Of a DNA stretch of 64,000 nucleotides, positions 43,228 to 52,215 are shown in pieces. Source of the stretch: Oscillospiraceae bacterium. Its GTDB lineage: Bacteria; Bacillota; Clostridia; Oscillospirales; CAG-272. The DNA lies in NCBI GenBank assembly GCA_015063685.1, contig SVTR01000007.1, positions 1 to 64,000 on the forward strand. Reading direction: 5' to 3'. Position numbers and translations under genes: made by a program. Each line of letters opens with the position of its first letter. Positions within the stretch are counted from its first letter, which is position 1. Below the pieces are notes generated by a model that was not told the DNA's origin, ran no database searches, and worked only from the letters and a program-made list of their open reading frames with translations.

Positions 43228-44793
43228 TCAGTTCATGTTCTCGTAACCGATGATGGTCTGGAGAAGGGTCTGAGCGTAGACACGAACAAAATAGTCGTTG
43301 GGATGGTTGATGTTGTTGCCGGAATAGTCGTGGAATTCCTTGTGCTCCAGGACAGCCTTACTGACGGAAGTCATATTGGACACCACGCAGGCAACGCCGT
43401 CATCGCGGAAGTTTTTGGCAGTTCTTTCAAGATGAGCCTCTTGCTGATCCTGGTGACCGTACCAACCGTTGGTAGCGTTGGGATTGGGCACCATGGTGGA
43501 CACGAAAACGATACCCGCCTCAGCATTGTTTTCAAGAACAGCGTTGGCGATCTTCTCCATGTTCTTGGCAGTCTGACGGGGAGTAATAGCACCGTCGTTC
43601 ATACCGTAGCCAACGATAAAGAGATCACAACCGTGAGCCGCGACCTTGTTTTTAATGTATGCCTCCAGATTGTTCACGCCATCCTGAGAGGTCCAACCGC
43701 CCACGGCAGTATTCACGTAAGTGATGGTACCGCGGTCGCCGGCTACGTAGTCCTCGGTGGGAACGTTGGCCGTACCTGTAAGACCGGCCTTCTCGTAATG
43801 AACGGTGTAGTCAAAGAGGTCGGCCAATGCCATGGTAACCATCATGGGATATGTCTCCTGATAGGGGGCATAGCCTGCCAACCAGGTAGCACTTGCGCCG
43901 TAGGTGATGGAGTCACCGTAGAACACAATGGTCACGTCCTCACCGGCCTGGAGCTTTTTGACGAAATTCTGCAAAGTCTCCAGCTCGGCGGGCTGACGGT
44001 AACCTTCCCAGGCATCCGCGTGAGTGTAGTTGACGTTGACCTGATAGTCGTTCATAGGCTTACCCTCACCCCAGTAGATGTTAACATTCTTGCCCTCATA
44101 GTTGGCAGTAATGTTGATCTGGGGATGGGAAGGATAATTATAGTACTTGGCACGGGTGATGCAGGGAATCGCAGAGCCCTCAAGAATTTTGAGCTTGCCG
44201 TCCACTATCTCGTAGTCCTTGCCTTCTTCATAGGTCTTGGAGCCGTCGAAGGAGGTAACCGAAACCACGGATTCGATGGGGTACAGCAGCGTTTTTTCGT
44301 CGCCGTAATCCAGGAACATGACGGTTTCATTGACGGAAGAGGTGCCGCTGAAAATGGGCTGCATCAGGGTATTCAAATCAGACATATTGACCTCCAGTCC
44401 CAGCTCGTCCTTGATAGACGGCTCGGTTTCGGGCTCGGTTTCAGGTTCGGTAGGCGCTTCTGTCAGCACCTCAGTGGGAGCCTCGGTAAGCTCCTCGGTG
44501 GGCACTTCGGTAGGAATTTCGGTGGGCGCTTCGGTAGGAATCTCGGTGGGGGCCTCCGTAGGGGCCTCGGTTGCCTTCTCGGTGGGAGCCTCCGTAGGCA
44601 TCTCGGTAGGCGTTTCTGTGGCCGCTTCGGTTGCGGGCACGGTAGGAGCCTCGGTGGCGGGATCGGTTACGGGCGTTGTCTCAACGGCGGTGGTGCCTTC
44701 GGGCTCATTCGCATTATTGCAGGCGATCAAGCCAAGGCACAGAACAGCCATCATAAGAAGGGACACGACCGCGATCAGTCTTTGCTTTTTCAT
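43228..44793 (-). CDS. SGNH/GDSL hydrolase lipoprotein with PTE linker, paralogue 1
   Basis: 521 residues from the ATG at 44793, with AAAGGTAG upstream. Lipobox LIAC, then about 100 residues of PTE-type repeats, a beta-sandwich-like N-terminal domain, and a C-terminal SGNH hydrolase with FYGDSITYG (nucleophile Ser), GYGMNDG (oxyanion Asn) and NHPND (catalytic His with nearby Asp). This is the carbohydrate-esterase layout seen in CE2/CE3-type deacetylases. It is the last of three tandem paralogues ending in the same GYENMN tail. It should remove ester groups from polysaccharides at the cell surface; substrate unknown. Confidence 0.86.
   Translation of the reverse strand: MKKQRLIAVVSLLMMAVLCLGLIACNNANEPEGTTAVETTPVTDPATEAPTVPATEAATETPTEMPTEAPTEKATEAPTEAPTEIPTEAPTEIPTEVPTEELTEAPTEVLTEAPTEPETEPETEPSIKDELGLEVNMSDLNTLMQPIFSGTSSVNETVMFLDYGDEKTLLYPIESVVSVTSFDGSKTYEEGKDYEIVDGKLKILEGSAIPCITRAKYYNYPSHPQINITANYEGKNVNIYWGEGKPMNDYQVNVNYTHADAWEGYRQPAELETLQNFVKKLQAGEDVTIVFYGDSITYGASATWLAGYAPYQETYPMMVTMALADLFDYTVHYEKAGLTGTANVPTEDYVAGDRGTITYVNTAVGGWTSQDGVNNLEAYIKNKVAAHGCDLFIVGYGMNDGAITPRQTAKNMEKIANAVLENNAEAGIVFVSTMVPNPNATNGWYGHQDQQEAHLERTAKNFRDDGVACVVSNMTSVSKAVLEHKEFHDYSGNNINHPNDYFVRVYAQTLLQTIIGYENMN
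44420..44690 (-). repeat. PTE-coding repeats of SGNH paralogue 1
   Basis: About twenty diverged 12-bp units encode Pro-Thr-Glu-x repeats. Similar arrays lie in the other two paralogues at about 46030-46200 and 47560-47830, and at about 2250-2470 in the DUF4838 gene. All keep the reading frame. Confidence 0.85.
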
Positions 44794-44812
44794 GACAATA
44801 CTACCTTTCAAA

Positions 44813-46375
44813 TCAGTTCATGTTTTCATAGCCAAGTACGGTTTCCAGAAGCATCTGGGCGTATACACGGCTGAAATAATCGTTGGGGTGGTTGATGTTA
44901 TTGCCGGAATAATCGTGGAAGGATTTGCGCTCCAGGACAGAGAGACTGAGGGAAGTCATATAAGTCATGGCGCAGGGCTTGTCCTGCTGGCGATACTTAT
45001 CCACAATGTCCTTAATATAAGTTTCCTGCTTATCCTGATAATTAAACCAAGCGGTGTTTGCGTTGGGGTTGGGCATCATGGTGGACATCAGAATAATGTT
45101 CACATCCTCATCCTTTTCCCATACGCTCTTGATGACCTTTTCAAGGTTCTTTGATGTCGCGCGGGGGGCGCAGTTAACAGCGCCGTCGTTCATACCAAAG
45201 GCAACGATCATGAGATCGCATCCGTATCGGTCGATCCAGTCGCCCACATATTCGTCAAAATAGGTAACGGCGTTGACGGAGGTCCAACCGCCCACAGCAG
45301 TATTGATATAAGTAATGGTGCCTCGGTCACCCGCCACATAATCCTTGGCGGGCACCATAGGGGTGCCCATTCCATTGAAGGAGATGAGATTTGTGGGTTG
45401 GAAATGGACGGTGTACCCAAAAAGGTCAGCCAGTGCCTTGACCAGCAGTTGAGGATAAGAATCCTGATACGGCGCATAGTTCCACAGCCAACTGGAGGTG
45501 GCACCCGTGGTAATGCTATCGCCATAGAAATGGACGGTCACATCCTCCCCCGCTTGTAGCTTTTTGACAAAGCTCTGCAGGGTTTCAAGCTCGCAGGGTT
45601 GCTCAAAACCGCTCCAGCCTTCAGCGTGAGTATAGTTGACGTTGACCTGCCAATCGGTCATGATAGTACCCTCGCCCCAGTGGGTAGGCACATATTTGCC
45701 CTCATACATGGACAAAAGCTGGGAATCGGGAGAATTATAGAATTTCTCGGAGGTGATGCAAGGGATGCTTGATCCCTCAAGAAGCAGGAGCTTTCCGTCC
45801 TCCACCATGTAGTCCTTCCCTTCCTCATAAACCCTGGAACCGTCATAAGAGGTAACCGATATGATGGATTCGATGGGATATAGCAGGGTCTTGACATCAC
45901 CATAGTCAAGGAACATGACAGTCTCATTGACCGAAGTCGTGCCGCTGAAAATCGGCTGCATCAGTTCACTCAGGTCGGACATATGTACGTCCAGTCCCAG
46001 CACGTCTTTGATGGGAAGCTTTGTCTCTGCTTCGGTTTCGGGTTCGGTGGGCACCTCGGTAGGCGTCTCGGTGGGTGCTTCCGTGAAAGCCTCCGTAGGT
46101 GCCTCGGTGGGCACCTCGGTAGGCATCTCGGTTATGGCTTCGGTTATGTCCGCAACAGGTGCCTCGGTAGATGATTCAGCCGCAGACTCTGTTGGCGCTT
46201 CCGTGATCGCATCGGTGGGTGGTGTTGCAGTAGGCACCTCGGTGACGTCAGAGACCTCAGTAAGCATCCCGGCCGCTGTGGTTTCCTCAGGGGCACCGTC
46301 CGTGCTGCCGCAGGCCACCAGGCCAAGAGACAGGAGCACTGCTGTCAAAGCCAATAAAAGTCCTTGCTTTTTCAT
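44813..46375 (-). CDS. SGNH/GDSL hydrolase lipoprotein with PTE linker, paralogue 2
   Basis: 520 residues. Signal peptide with lipobox LVAC, PTE-type linker to about residue 120, then the same two-domain layout as its neighbours: FYGDSITTG, AFGMNDG and NHPND. Only a weak ribosome site (GGCGA) lies upstream, so coupled translation from the preceding gene is likely; the gap is 17 bases. Closest to paralogue 1 in the N-terminal domain (shared MQPIFSGT-SVNETVMF block). Confidence 0.86.
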   Translation of the reverse strand: MKKQGLLLALTAVLLSLGLVACGSTDGAPEETTAAGMLTEVSDVTEVPTATPPTDAITEAPTESAAESSTEAPVADITEAITEMPTEVPTEAPTEAFTEAPTETPTEVPTEPETEAETKLPIKDVLGLDVHMSDLSELMQPIFSGTTSVNETVMFLDYGDVKTLLYPIESIISVTSYDGSRVYEEGKDYMVEDGKLLLLEGSSIPCITSEKFYNSPDSQLLSMYEGKYVPTHWGEGTIMTDWQVNVNYTHAEGWSGFEQPCELETLQSFVKKLQAGEDVTVHFYGDSITTGATSSWLWNYAPYQDSYPQLLVKALADLFGYTVHFQPTNLISFNGMGTPMVPAKDYVAGDRGTITYINTAVGGWTSVNAVTYFDEYVGDWIDRYGCDLMIVAFGMNDGAVNCAPRATSKNLEKVIKSVWEKDEDVNIILMSTMMPNPNANTAWFNYQDKQETYIKDIVDKYRQQDKPCAMTYMTSLSLSVLERKSFHDYSGNNINHPNDYFSRVYAQMLLETVLGYENMN

Positions 46376-46392
46376 GATTGCTATTTCGCCTA

Positions 46393-47964
46393 TCAGTTCA
46401 TGTTCTCGTAACCGATAAGGGTCTGGAGAAGGGTCTGAGCGTAGACACGGTAGAACCAGTCGTTAGGATGGTTGATGTTGTTGCCGGAGTAGTCGTTGAA
46501 GGTCTTGTGTTCCTGAATGGCCGTAGAAACAGAATGGACGCAGGCCACAGCCACGGACTTATCGTTCTTGGTGTAAGACTTGGCCAAGCTGAGGAGCTGT
46601 GTTTCCTGCTCCTTGATGGGAGCAAAATCCCAGTTGGAGCCGCTGTGAGGTGTCATGGTAGAGACCATCATGACGGAGGCTTCGGGCTTGAGCTCCAGCA
46701 CGCCGTCGATGATTCTCTTGAAATTGCTCTTGGTGGTAGCCGCGGGACTACCGCCGTCGTTCATACCGTAAGCAAGTACGAAGAGATCACAGCCATACTT
46801 GTTGATCTGATCCTTCACAAACGAGTCAAAATTACGAAGGCCGTCGGTAGAGGTCCAGCCGCCGATGGCTGTATTAACATAGGTGATGGTACCGCGCTCG
46901 CCGCCCACATACTCGGTAGAGGGTACGGGATGGCAAGGCATAGAGGCACTCAGGCCGGTGTTGATATACTTGACCTTATAGCCAAAGAGGTCGGCCAAAG
47001 CCTCGGTGAAGAGCATGGCGTAAGCTCCCTGCTTGGGCGCTACGTTTTCGGCGTAGGTAGAGCAAGCGCCCCAAGTAATGGAGTCACCGTAGAAGAAGAC
47101 TGTGACGTCCTTACCCTCTATCAGCTTCTTGACAAAGTCCTTGTAGATCTCCAGCTGACTCTCCTGAACGTAGCCCTCCCACGCAGCGTCGTGGTTATAG
47201 GTCACGCTGACCTGCCACTGCTTCACCTGGCTCTCGCCCCAGAACATGGGCTTGCCGTTCATCAGAATGAGGGAGCCGGGATGGTTGTAGTACTTTTCGG
47301 AGGTGATGACTCTGATAGCGGAATCCTCGGTGATCTTCAGCTTGCCGTCCTCGATGACGTAGTCCTTGCCTTCTTCGTAGACGGTATTGCCGTCGTAGGA
47401 GGTAACGGACACGATATCCTTAATGGGATACAACAGGGACTTGGTTTCGCCCTTGTCAAGGAACATGACGGTTTCCTGGAGGGATTGTGTACCGCCGAAA
47501 ATGTTCTGCATGACATCCTTCAAATCCTCGTCCTTGATATCCAGGCCCAGCACATCCTTGATGGCAGGCTCGGTTTCAGGCTCGGTTTCGGGCTCAGTTT
47601 CGGGCTCGGTGGGGGCTTCAGTAGGAGTCTCGGTGGGAGTTTCCGTGAGAACCTCGGTGGGAGCTTCAGTGGGAACTTCGGTGGGAGTTTCCGTGGGAGT
47701 CTCTGTGGGAACTTCGGTTTCGGGAGCAGGCGCAAGCGTATCCGCGGGAGCCTTGGTTTCGGGGGCCTCGGTGGGGGCCTCGGTGGGGGCCTCGGTGGGC
47801 ACCTCGGTGGCGGGATCCGTTACGGCGACCGTCATTTCAACGGTGGCTTCGTTGGTGGGTGCTTCTGTCTCCTCGGTGGTGCCTGCATCGTTACAAGCCA
47901 CCATGCCAACGGTAAGCAACATAGCGGCCAGGATGACCAGGCCTTTGGTTTTCAAGTTTTTCAT
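46393..47964 (-). CDS. SGNH/GDSL hydrolase lipoprotein with PTE linker, paralogue 3
   Basis: 523 residues from the ATG at 47964, after AAAGGAG. Lipobox MVAC. The linker holds a run of PTEAPTEAPE plus long TETPTE units. Domains follow the same order; catalytic blocks are FYGDSITWG, AYGMNDG and NHPND. The first of the three tandem genes to be transcribed. A three-gene run after dut indicates local duplication. Confidence 0.86.
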   Translation of the reverse strand: MKNLKTKGLVILAAMLLTVGMVACNDAGTTEETEAPTNEATVEMTVAVTDPATEVPTEAPTEAPTEAPETKAPADTLAPAPETEVPTETPTETPTEVPTEAPTEVLTETPTETPTEAPTEPETEPETEPETEPAIKDVLGLDIKDEDLKDVMQNIFGGTQSLQETVMFLDKGETKSLLYPIKDIVSVTSYDGNTVYEEGKDYVIEDGKLKITEDSAIRVITSEKYYNHPGSLILMNGKPMFWGESQVKQWQVSVTYNHDAAWEGYVQESQLEIYKDFVKKLIEGKDVTVFFYGDSITWGACSTYAENVAPKQGAYAMLFTEALADLFGYKVKYINTGLSASMPCHPVPSTEYVGGERGTITYVNTAIGGWTSTDGLRNFDSFVKDQINKYGCDLFVLAYGMNDGGSPAATTKSNFKRIIDGVLELKPEASVMMVSTMTPHSGSNWDFAPIKEQETQLLSLAKSYTKNDKSVAVACVHSVSTAIQEHKTFNDYSGNNINHPNDWFYRVYAQTLLQTLIGYENMN

Positions 47965-48021
47965 GATTTCTCCTTTATTATTAGCCATATGGCTTTTTTA
48001 CTTGTTTTGAATATATAACGG

Positions 48022-48462
48022 TTATTTTCTTCCCGTTGATCCAAACCCGCCGGCGCCGCGGTCGGTTTCGTCCAGCTCATCTACTTCCGTGAAGCTCGCT
48101 TGTATAACGGGCATGATGAGAAACTGGGCAACACGGTCACCGGGTTCGACAGTTTGGGGAATATTTCCGTGGTTGTGAAGGGCGACCATCAGCTCGCCTC
48201 GGTAGTCGGAGTCAATGACGCCTACTTTATTTGCGGGTGCAAGACCACGTTTGGAGGCCAGACCGCTACGGGCAAAATTGAGGCCAACGTAGCCCTCGGG
48301 AATGGCCATGGCCAGTCCGGTGTGGATCATGACGGTCTCGCCGGGAGCGATCACAATGGGATCGCCATCGGGGAGCGCGTATAGATCAGCCCCCGCTGCC
48401 CCTGCCGACCCGTAGGTGGGCAGGATGGCTTTGGGATGTAGCTTTTTGATTTTGAGTTCCAT
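48022..48462 (-). CDS. dut: dUTP diphosphatase
   Basis: 146 residues from the ATG at 48462, with GAGGTGGAG upstream. All family motifs are present: GAAGADLYA (motif 1), ARSGLASKRGL (motif 2), GVIDSDYRGE (motif 3), GDRVAQFLI (motif 4) and the C-terminal Gly-rich RGAGGFGSTG (motif 5) that closes over the active site. It hydrolyses dUTP to dUMP, preventing uracil in DNA. It begins 8 bases after the GH78 stop and thus seems to be in the glycan operon, which is an odd place for a housekeeping gene. Confidence 0.97.
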   Translation of the reverse strand: MELKIKKLHPKAILPTYGSAGAAGADLYALPDGDPIVIAPGETVMIHTGLAMAIPEGYVGLNFARSGLASKRGLAPANKVGVIDSDYRGELMVALHNHGNIPQTVEPGDRVAQFLIMPVIQASFTEVDELDETDRGAGGFGSTGRK

Positions 48463-48470
48463 GCTCCACC

Positions 48471-51029
48471 TCACGCAAGGATGACGTGCTCACCCGAGCC
48501 CAGGGTCTTGCCCGTGGGAACAAAGCAGCAGGTGGTACCGGCAGGCACCGTGATCTCGTAGCGGGTGGCATCCCCCTCGGGCTTGAGAGCCACGCGAATC
48601 TTACCGTAGGGGCACTCGTGGATGATCTCGGCTTCTTTCATATCCTTGAAGGGGACGGGTGCTACGGCAAAGACGCGGAAGCCGGGCGTCACGGGGATAA
48701 TACCGCCTACGTAGGCGTACAGGAAATAGGCAAAGCCGGAATGCATGGGATGGTTGTAGGAGGAGGAGCCCACCTCACGGGGCTGGCTGAAATCGTGCTC
48801 GGGGCATTCCCAGAGGGAGGTGGCTCCCTTATCCATCATGGTGCCGAAGCTGTCATGATCGCGGTTGAAGAGGAACTTCATGGCGATATCTCCCTGCCCT
48901 GCCTCGCAAAGGGCGGGAACCAGGTACTTGTTGCAGTAGATACCCGTGGACATGGCGTAATCGTCCTCCTCCATGAGGGTCAAGAGAGCCTCGATGAGGG
49001 CTTCCTTCTCGCCGTCGGGGTAAAGATCCGTCATCAGCGCCACGCCACAGGTGCCCCAGGTGGCATAGCGGTGCTTCTCGGGAATCCAGAAGTGGCGGTT
49101 GAAGGCCTCCTTGATGCGTGCCGCCCAATCGTCATAGTCGATAGAGGCTGGGAGATCCAGCGCCTTGGACAGTTCGCTCATGCGGATCATGATCTCATAG
49201 AACATGGCGGTGGAGGATTCGGGCACGGGCATCCGTCTTTCGTGCTCATGGCCGATGGGAGGACACCAGTCGCCCAGACCGCGGGAGATGATCAGCTCAT
49301 CGGCGTAGAGAGATTTATCGTTCTTGGCATCGTTGATCTCGTGCTGCACCCACTTTTCCATCATGTCCCAATTCTTGCGAACCACGGTCTCGTTACCGTA
49401 GTAGCGGTACATCCAGTAAGGAATGATGACCTGGGCGCATCCCCACAGGGGGCTGGCCTCGCCGCAACCGCGCTTACCGGGGGAGATCATTTGCCAGACG
49501 CCGTAGACCTCGTTGGTGGTGCGGATATCGTTGAGATACTTCTCGTAGGAGGCCTCGGTATCGTAGTTCATCATGCCTGTATTGCATACCACCTGGGCAT
49601 CTCCCAACCAGCCGCACTTTTCTCTGCCGGGGCAATCCTCGGGAAAGCCGTGATAGTTGGTGCGGAAGGTATTCATCATGATGTCCTGCAGGCGGTTCAT
49701 GTCCTCGGAGGAGGAGGTAAAGCTACCCGTCTGCTTGAGATCGGTGGAAATAGCGTAGGCGGTGAACATCTGCGTCTCGGGGTTGGTGCCGTAGGCGCGG
49801 AGATCAAAATAACCCGTGATCTCCATGTAGCGGAAGGCATGGTAAGTAAATCTGGGACGCCAGGTCTCGCCCTGCTCGTCACCGCGAGAGATGTATACAT
49901 CCTGCTGAACAACCTGGGTGGCGAAGGAGCCTGCGGAGCGGAGGTCAAGGTGACCGTCCGAGCCCAGATTCTCAGCAAAGCGGAGGGTCACCTGAGAGCC
50001 GCGAGCGGCACGGGGGAGTCTAACCTCCACAAATCCCGCGATATTCTCGCCAAAGTCGATGATCCACGCGCCGTCGTCCTTACCTGAGCAGTTGGTGACA
50101 GACACGGCGGGCAGTTCCTTGAAAATGCGGACGGGGGGCATGAGACAGGGGGTCAACACGCCCTTGGGGGTGGTGTCCTCCACCACGCCGCACCAGCCAT
50201 CCTCGTCACCGTCGGGATCAGCAAAATCGGGAGTCTCCAGGCGGGTATCGTAGGTCTCGCCGCCGTAGATGTTATTCAGAACAATGGGGGAATATTTGTA
50301 CGTCCAGTTGCCGTCGGTATCGGTGGCGTGCACCGTCTTGGTACCGTCCGCAAAGGTCAGCTCCAGCTGAGCCATGAGGCAAGCGTCGCCATAGTAGAAG
50401 CCGACGTGAGACCACACACGGGACTGGGCGTAGAAGCCCTCGCCCAGAAGGGCGGCGAAGGCGTTCTTCCCTTCCTTGATGAATTCGGTCACATCATAGG
50501 CACGGTAAAAGACCTCTCGCTCGTAATTTGTCATAGGGGGATCGATGAGATCCTCGGAGATCTTTTGGTTGTTGATATAGTACTCGCCGCAGCCGAGACC
50601 GCTGACGTACAGACGAGCCTTGACCACAACACCCGTGACAAAGAACTTTTGGCGCAGGTAGGGCGCCCAGCCCATCATAAGCTTTTTCGGCTTGATCCAC
50701 TTGCCCTCCCATTCGTCGGGCAGGATAGCAGTGCCGAAATCAAGAGTGGCTTCCGCTGTGTCGCCGTGGTTGTCGGTGACGGTGACGGTCAGGGTATAAT
50801 CGGTGCGGGATTCCAGCGTCGTATCCACGGGAATATGGATGGACTTGGTAGTTCCCTTGCCCGTCCACACAGGCGTGTCACATCCTGCCTTGACGATAGA
50901 CGCGGTATAGGCGGTTTGGAGAACGCCACTGTTATTTGAGTCCAGTTTCCAGCTCATCTCAAGTCCCGTGACGGGGGTGCAGAGAGAAGGAGCGGCGCTG
51001 TTCAGGCGTAGATCACGGATGTTCAGCAT
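48471..51029 (-). CDS. GH78 family alpha-L-rhamnosidase, cytoplasmic
   Basis: 852 residues from the ATG at 51029, after AAAGGAAC; the frame extends 51 codons upstream through repeat-rich DNA without a ribosome site. Domain order fits GH78: N-terminal beta domains, the carbohydrate-binding segment GLGCGEYYINN, an (alpha/alpha)6 catalytic barrel from about residue 390 containing DCPGREKCGWLGDAQ, a catalytic Glu-rich region around residue 580, and a C-terminal beta domain. It removes terminal rhamnose. Without a signal peptide it is intracellular. First gene after a 290-base non-coding stretch. Confidence 0.9.
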   Translation of the reverse strand: MLNIRDLRLNSAAPSLCTPVTGLEMSWKLDSNNSGVLQTAYTASIVKAGCDTPVWTGKGTTKSIHIPVDTTLESRTDYTLTVTVTDNHGDTAEATLDFGTAILPDEWEGKWIKPKKLMMGWAPYLRQKFFVTGVVVKARLYVSGLGCGEYYINNQKISEDLIDPPMTNYEREVFYRAYDVTEFIKEGKNAFAALLGEGFYAQSRVWSHVGFYYGDACLMAQLELTFADGTKTVHATDTDGNWTYKYSPIVLNNIYGGETYDTRLETPDFADPDGDEDGWCGVVEDTTPKGVLTPCLMPPVRIFKELPAVSVTNCSGKDDGAWIIDFGENIAGFVEVRLPRAARGSQVTLRFAENLGSDGHLDLRSAGSFATQVVQQDVYISRGDEQGETWRPRFTYHAFRYMEITGYFDLRAYGTNPETQMFTAYAISTDLKQTGSFTSSSEDMNRLQDIMMNTFRTNYHGFPEDCPGREKCGWLGDAQVVCNTGMMNYDTEASYEKYLNDIRTTNEVYGVWQMISPGKRGCGEASPLWGCAQVIIPYWMYRYYGNETVVRKNWDMMEKWVQHEINDAKNDKSLYADELIISRGLGDWCPPIGHEHERRMPVPESSTAMFYEIMIRMSELSKALDLPASIDYDDWAARIKEAFNRHFWIPEKHRYATWGTCGVALMTDLYPDGEKEALIEALLTLMEEDDYAMSTGIYCNKYLVPALCEAGQGDIAMKFLFNRDHDSFGTMMDKGATSLWECPEHDFSQPREVGSSSYNHPMHSGFAYFLYAYVGGIIPVTPGFRVFAVAPVPFKDMKEAEIIHECPYGKIRVALKPEGDATRYEITVPAGTTCCFVPTGKTLGSGEHVILA

Positions 51030-51059
51030 GGTATTGTTCCTTTCTTTCAATACATTGTG

Positions 51060-51319
51060 AAGTAAATTGTTGTTTAGCGGGCAGTGCCCACAGCCATCGC
51101 TCGGGGTAGTGCATCCTGTGCGTACCACATACCGCGATGGGCAGTTGGTTAAATAAATTGTTGTTTGCGGGCTTCTGACCAATGTGGTCGTAGGGGCGAA
51201 CTGTGTTCGCCCGTAATAAAAAGTATATTGATAAACAAAGGCTTTTGGGGAACGGCGGGCGAACGCAGTTCGCCCCTACGGGTTTTCATTAAACCTCCGC
51301 TAAACAACAATTTATATTC
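51060..51319. repeat. REP-like inverted repeats between GH78 and phosphoesterase genes
   Basis: GTAGGGGCGAACTGTGTTCG (51190 onward, to 51213) is repeated inverted at 51256-51279. Each arm is itself a GGGCGAAC/GTTCGCCC hairpin. The surrounding stretch also holds three copies of an AAATTGTTGTTT motif (about 51063, 51152 and, inverted, 51302). No gene is visible here. Confidence 0.7.
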
Positions 51320-52210
51320 TTATTCTCTCCCAACACGAATGACCCGACATCCGCCGGTATATCCCTTGTCAGTGACGATCTGGGGAATACCGTTGGGCAG
51401 GATATCCTCGTGGTGGAAGTGGAGGTGGCCTGTGACCACCAGCTTGACGGGTGTGTCGGGATCCAGGGCGACGGCCTCATAGAATCGCTTGACATGGGGG
51501 TCATCGCCGTAAAAGCCCGCAATACCACCCATCGTGAGATTTCGTCCTTGCCAGCAGGCGCGAGTGTCAGCCTCCATAGAATCCACGTGCAGAGGCACGT
51601 GCATCATGAGGATGATGGGCTTGCCCTTTTCATAAAGCGAAAAGAATTTGTCTACGGTATCTTTCACGACACGGTCACGGCTGTCATCCACGGCGCAAAC
51701 GATCAGATCCTCGTATTCCACCCAAGAGATACAGGGATCGCCATAGCAAATCTCGGCAAACTTGGGACGGTGAAGGGCCTCGGCGTTAGGCGTGTGATAA
51801 TCGTCGGCAAAGCTCCAATCGTGGTTGCCCACCACGTACAGAGTGGGTATACCGCTGCTTTGGATGCCATCCTTCAGGATTTTGACGTTGGCGTCCGAGG
51901 GGAAGTCGATGATGTCACCCGTCAGAAGCAGAAGGTCCGCACCTTCCGCTTTGGCGCGACTCATATAGTCGTTCCAAAGGGCGGCGGCTCCCTGCCCTTC
52001 ACGGGAAAAATCCTCAAATCGGCGCCTCGCGTAGGCGCGGCGCTCATCGGGCATCTCCGTCGCCTCGTCGGGGGTGAGCTCTCCCATGTGAAGGTCGGTA
52101 AGGTGGAAGAAGGTATAATCTCGGGTAAGGCCCTTGATCTTCACCTCGAAGTCGGCAGGGTCGATGCCGTGCCAGGCCTCGGGGTGGGTGTCATATTTTG
52201 GGGAACTCAT
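51320..52210 (-). CDS. calcineurin-like metallophosphoesterase, cytoplasmic
   Basis: 296 residues. The metal-site motifs are complete: TDLHMG (D-x-H), LTGDIIDF (G-D-x-x-D), GNHDW (G-N-H-D), MHVPLH and TGHLHFHHE. No signal peptide. It hydrolyses some phosphoester; substrate cannot be read from the sequence. The catalytic domain is closely related to that of the lipoprotein encoded immediately upstream (52216-54003), which starts 5 bases away on the same transcript. Confidence 0.88.
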   Translation of the reverse strand: MSSPKYDTHPEAWHGIDPADFEVKIKGLTRDYTFFHLTDLHMGELTPDEATEMPDERRAYARRRFEDFSREGQGAAALWNDYMSRAKAEGADLLLLTGDIIDFPSDANVKILKDGIQSSGIPTLYVVGNHDWSFADDYHTPNAEALHRPKFAEICYGDPCISWVEYEDLIVCAVDDSRDRVVKDTVDKFFSLYEKGKPIILMMHVPLHVDSMEADTRACWQGRNLTMGGIAGFYGDDPHVKRFYEAVALDPDTPVKLVVTGHLHFHHEDILPNGIPQIVTDKGYTGGCRVIRVGRE

Positions 52211-52215
52211 AGATC

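Noticed and set aside
46378..48018. A 546-codon reading frame antisense to an SGNH gene
   Set aside because: It contains only mirror images of the SGNH and PTE codons and runs of Gly/Val/Ser; no family features or ribosome site.
48486..50087. A 533-codon reading frame antisense to GH78
   Set aside because: Shadow of the GH78 coding strand, rich in Gly, Val and His, with no motif.
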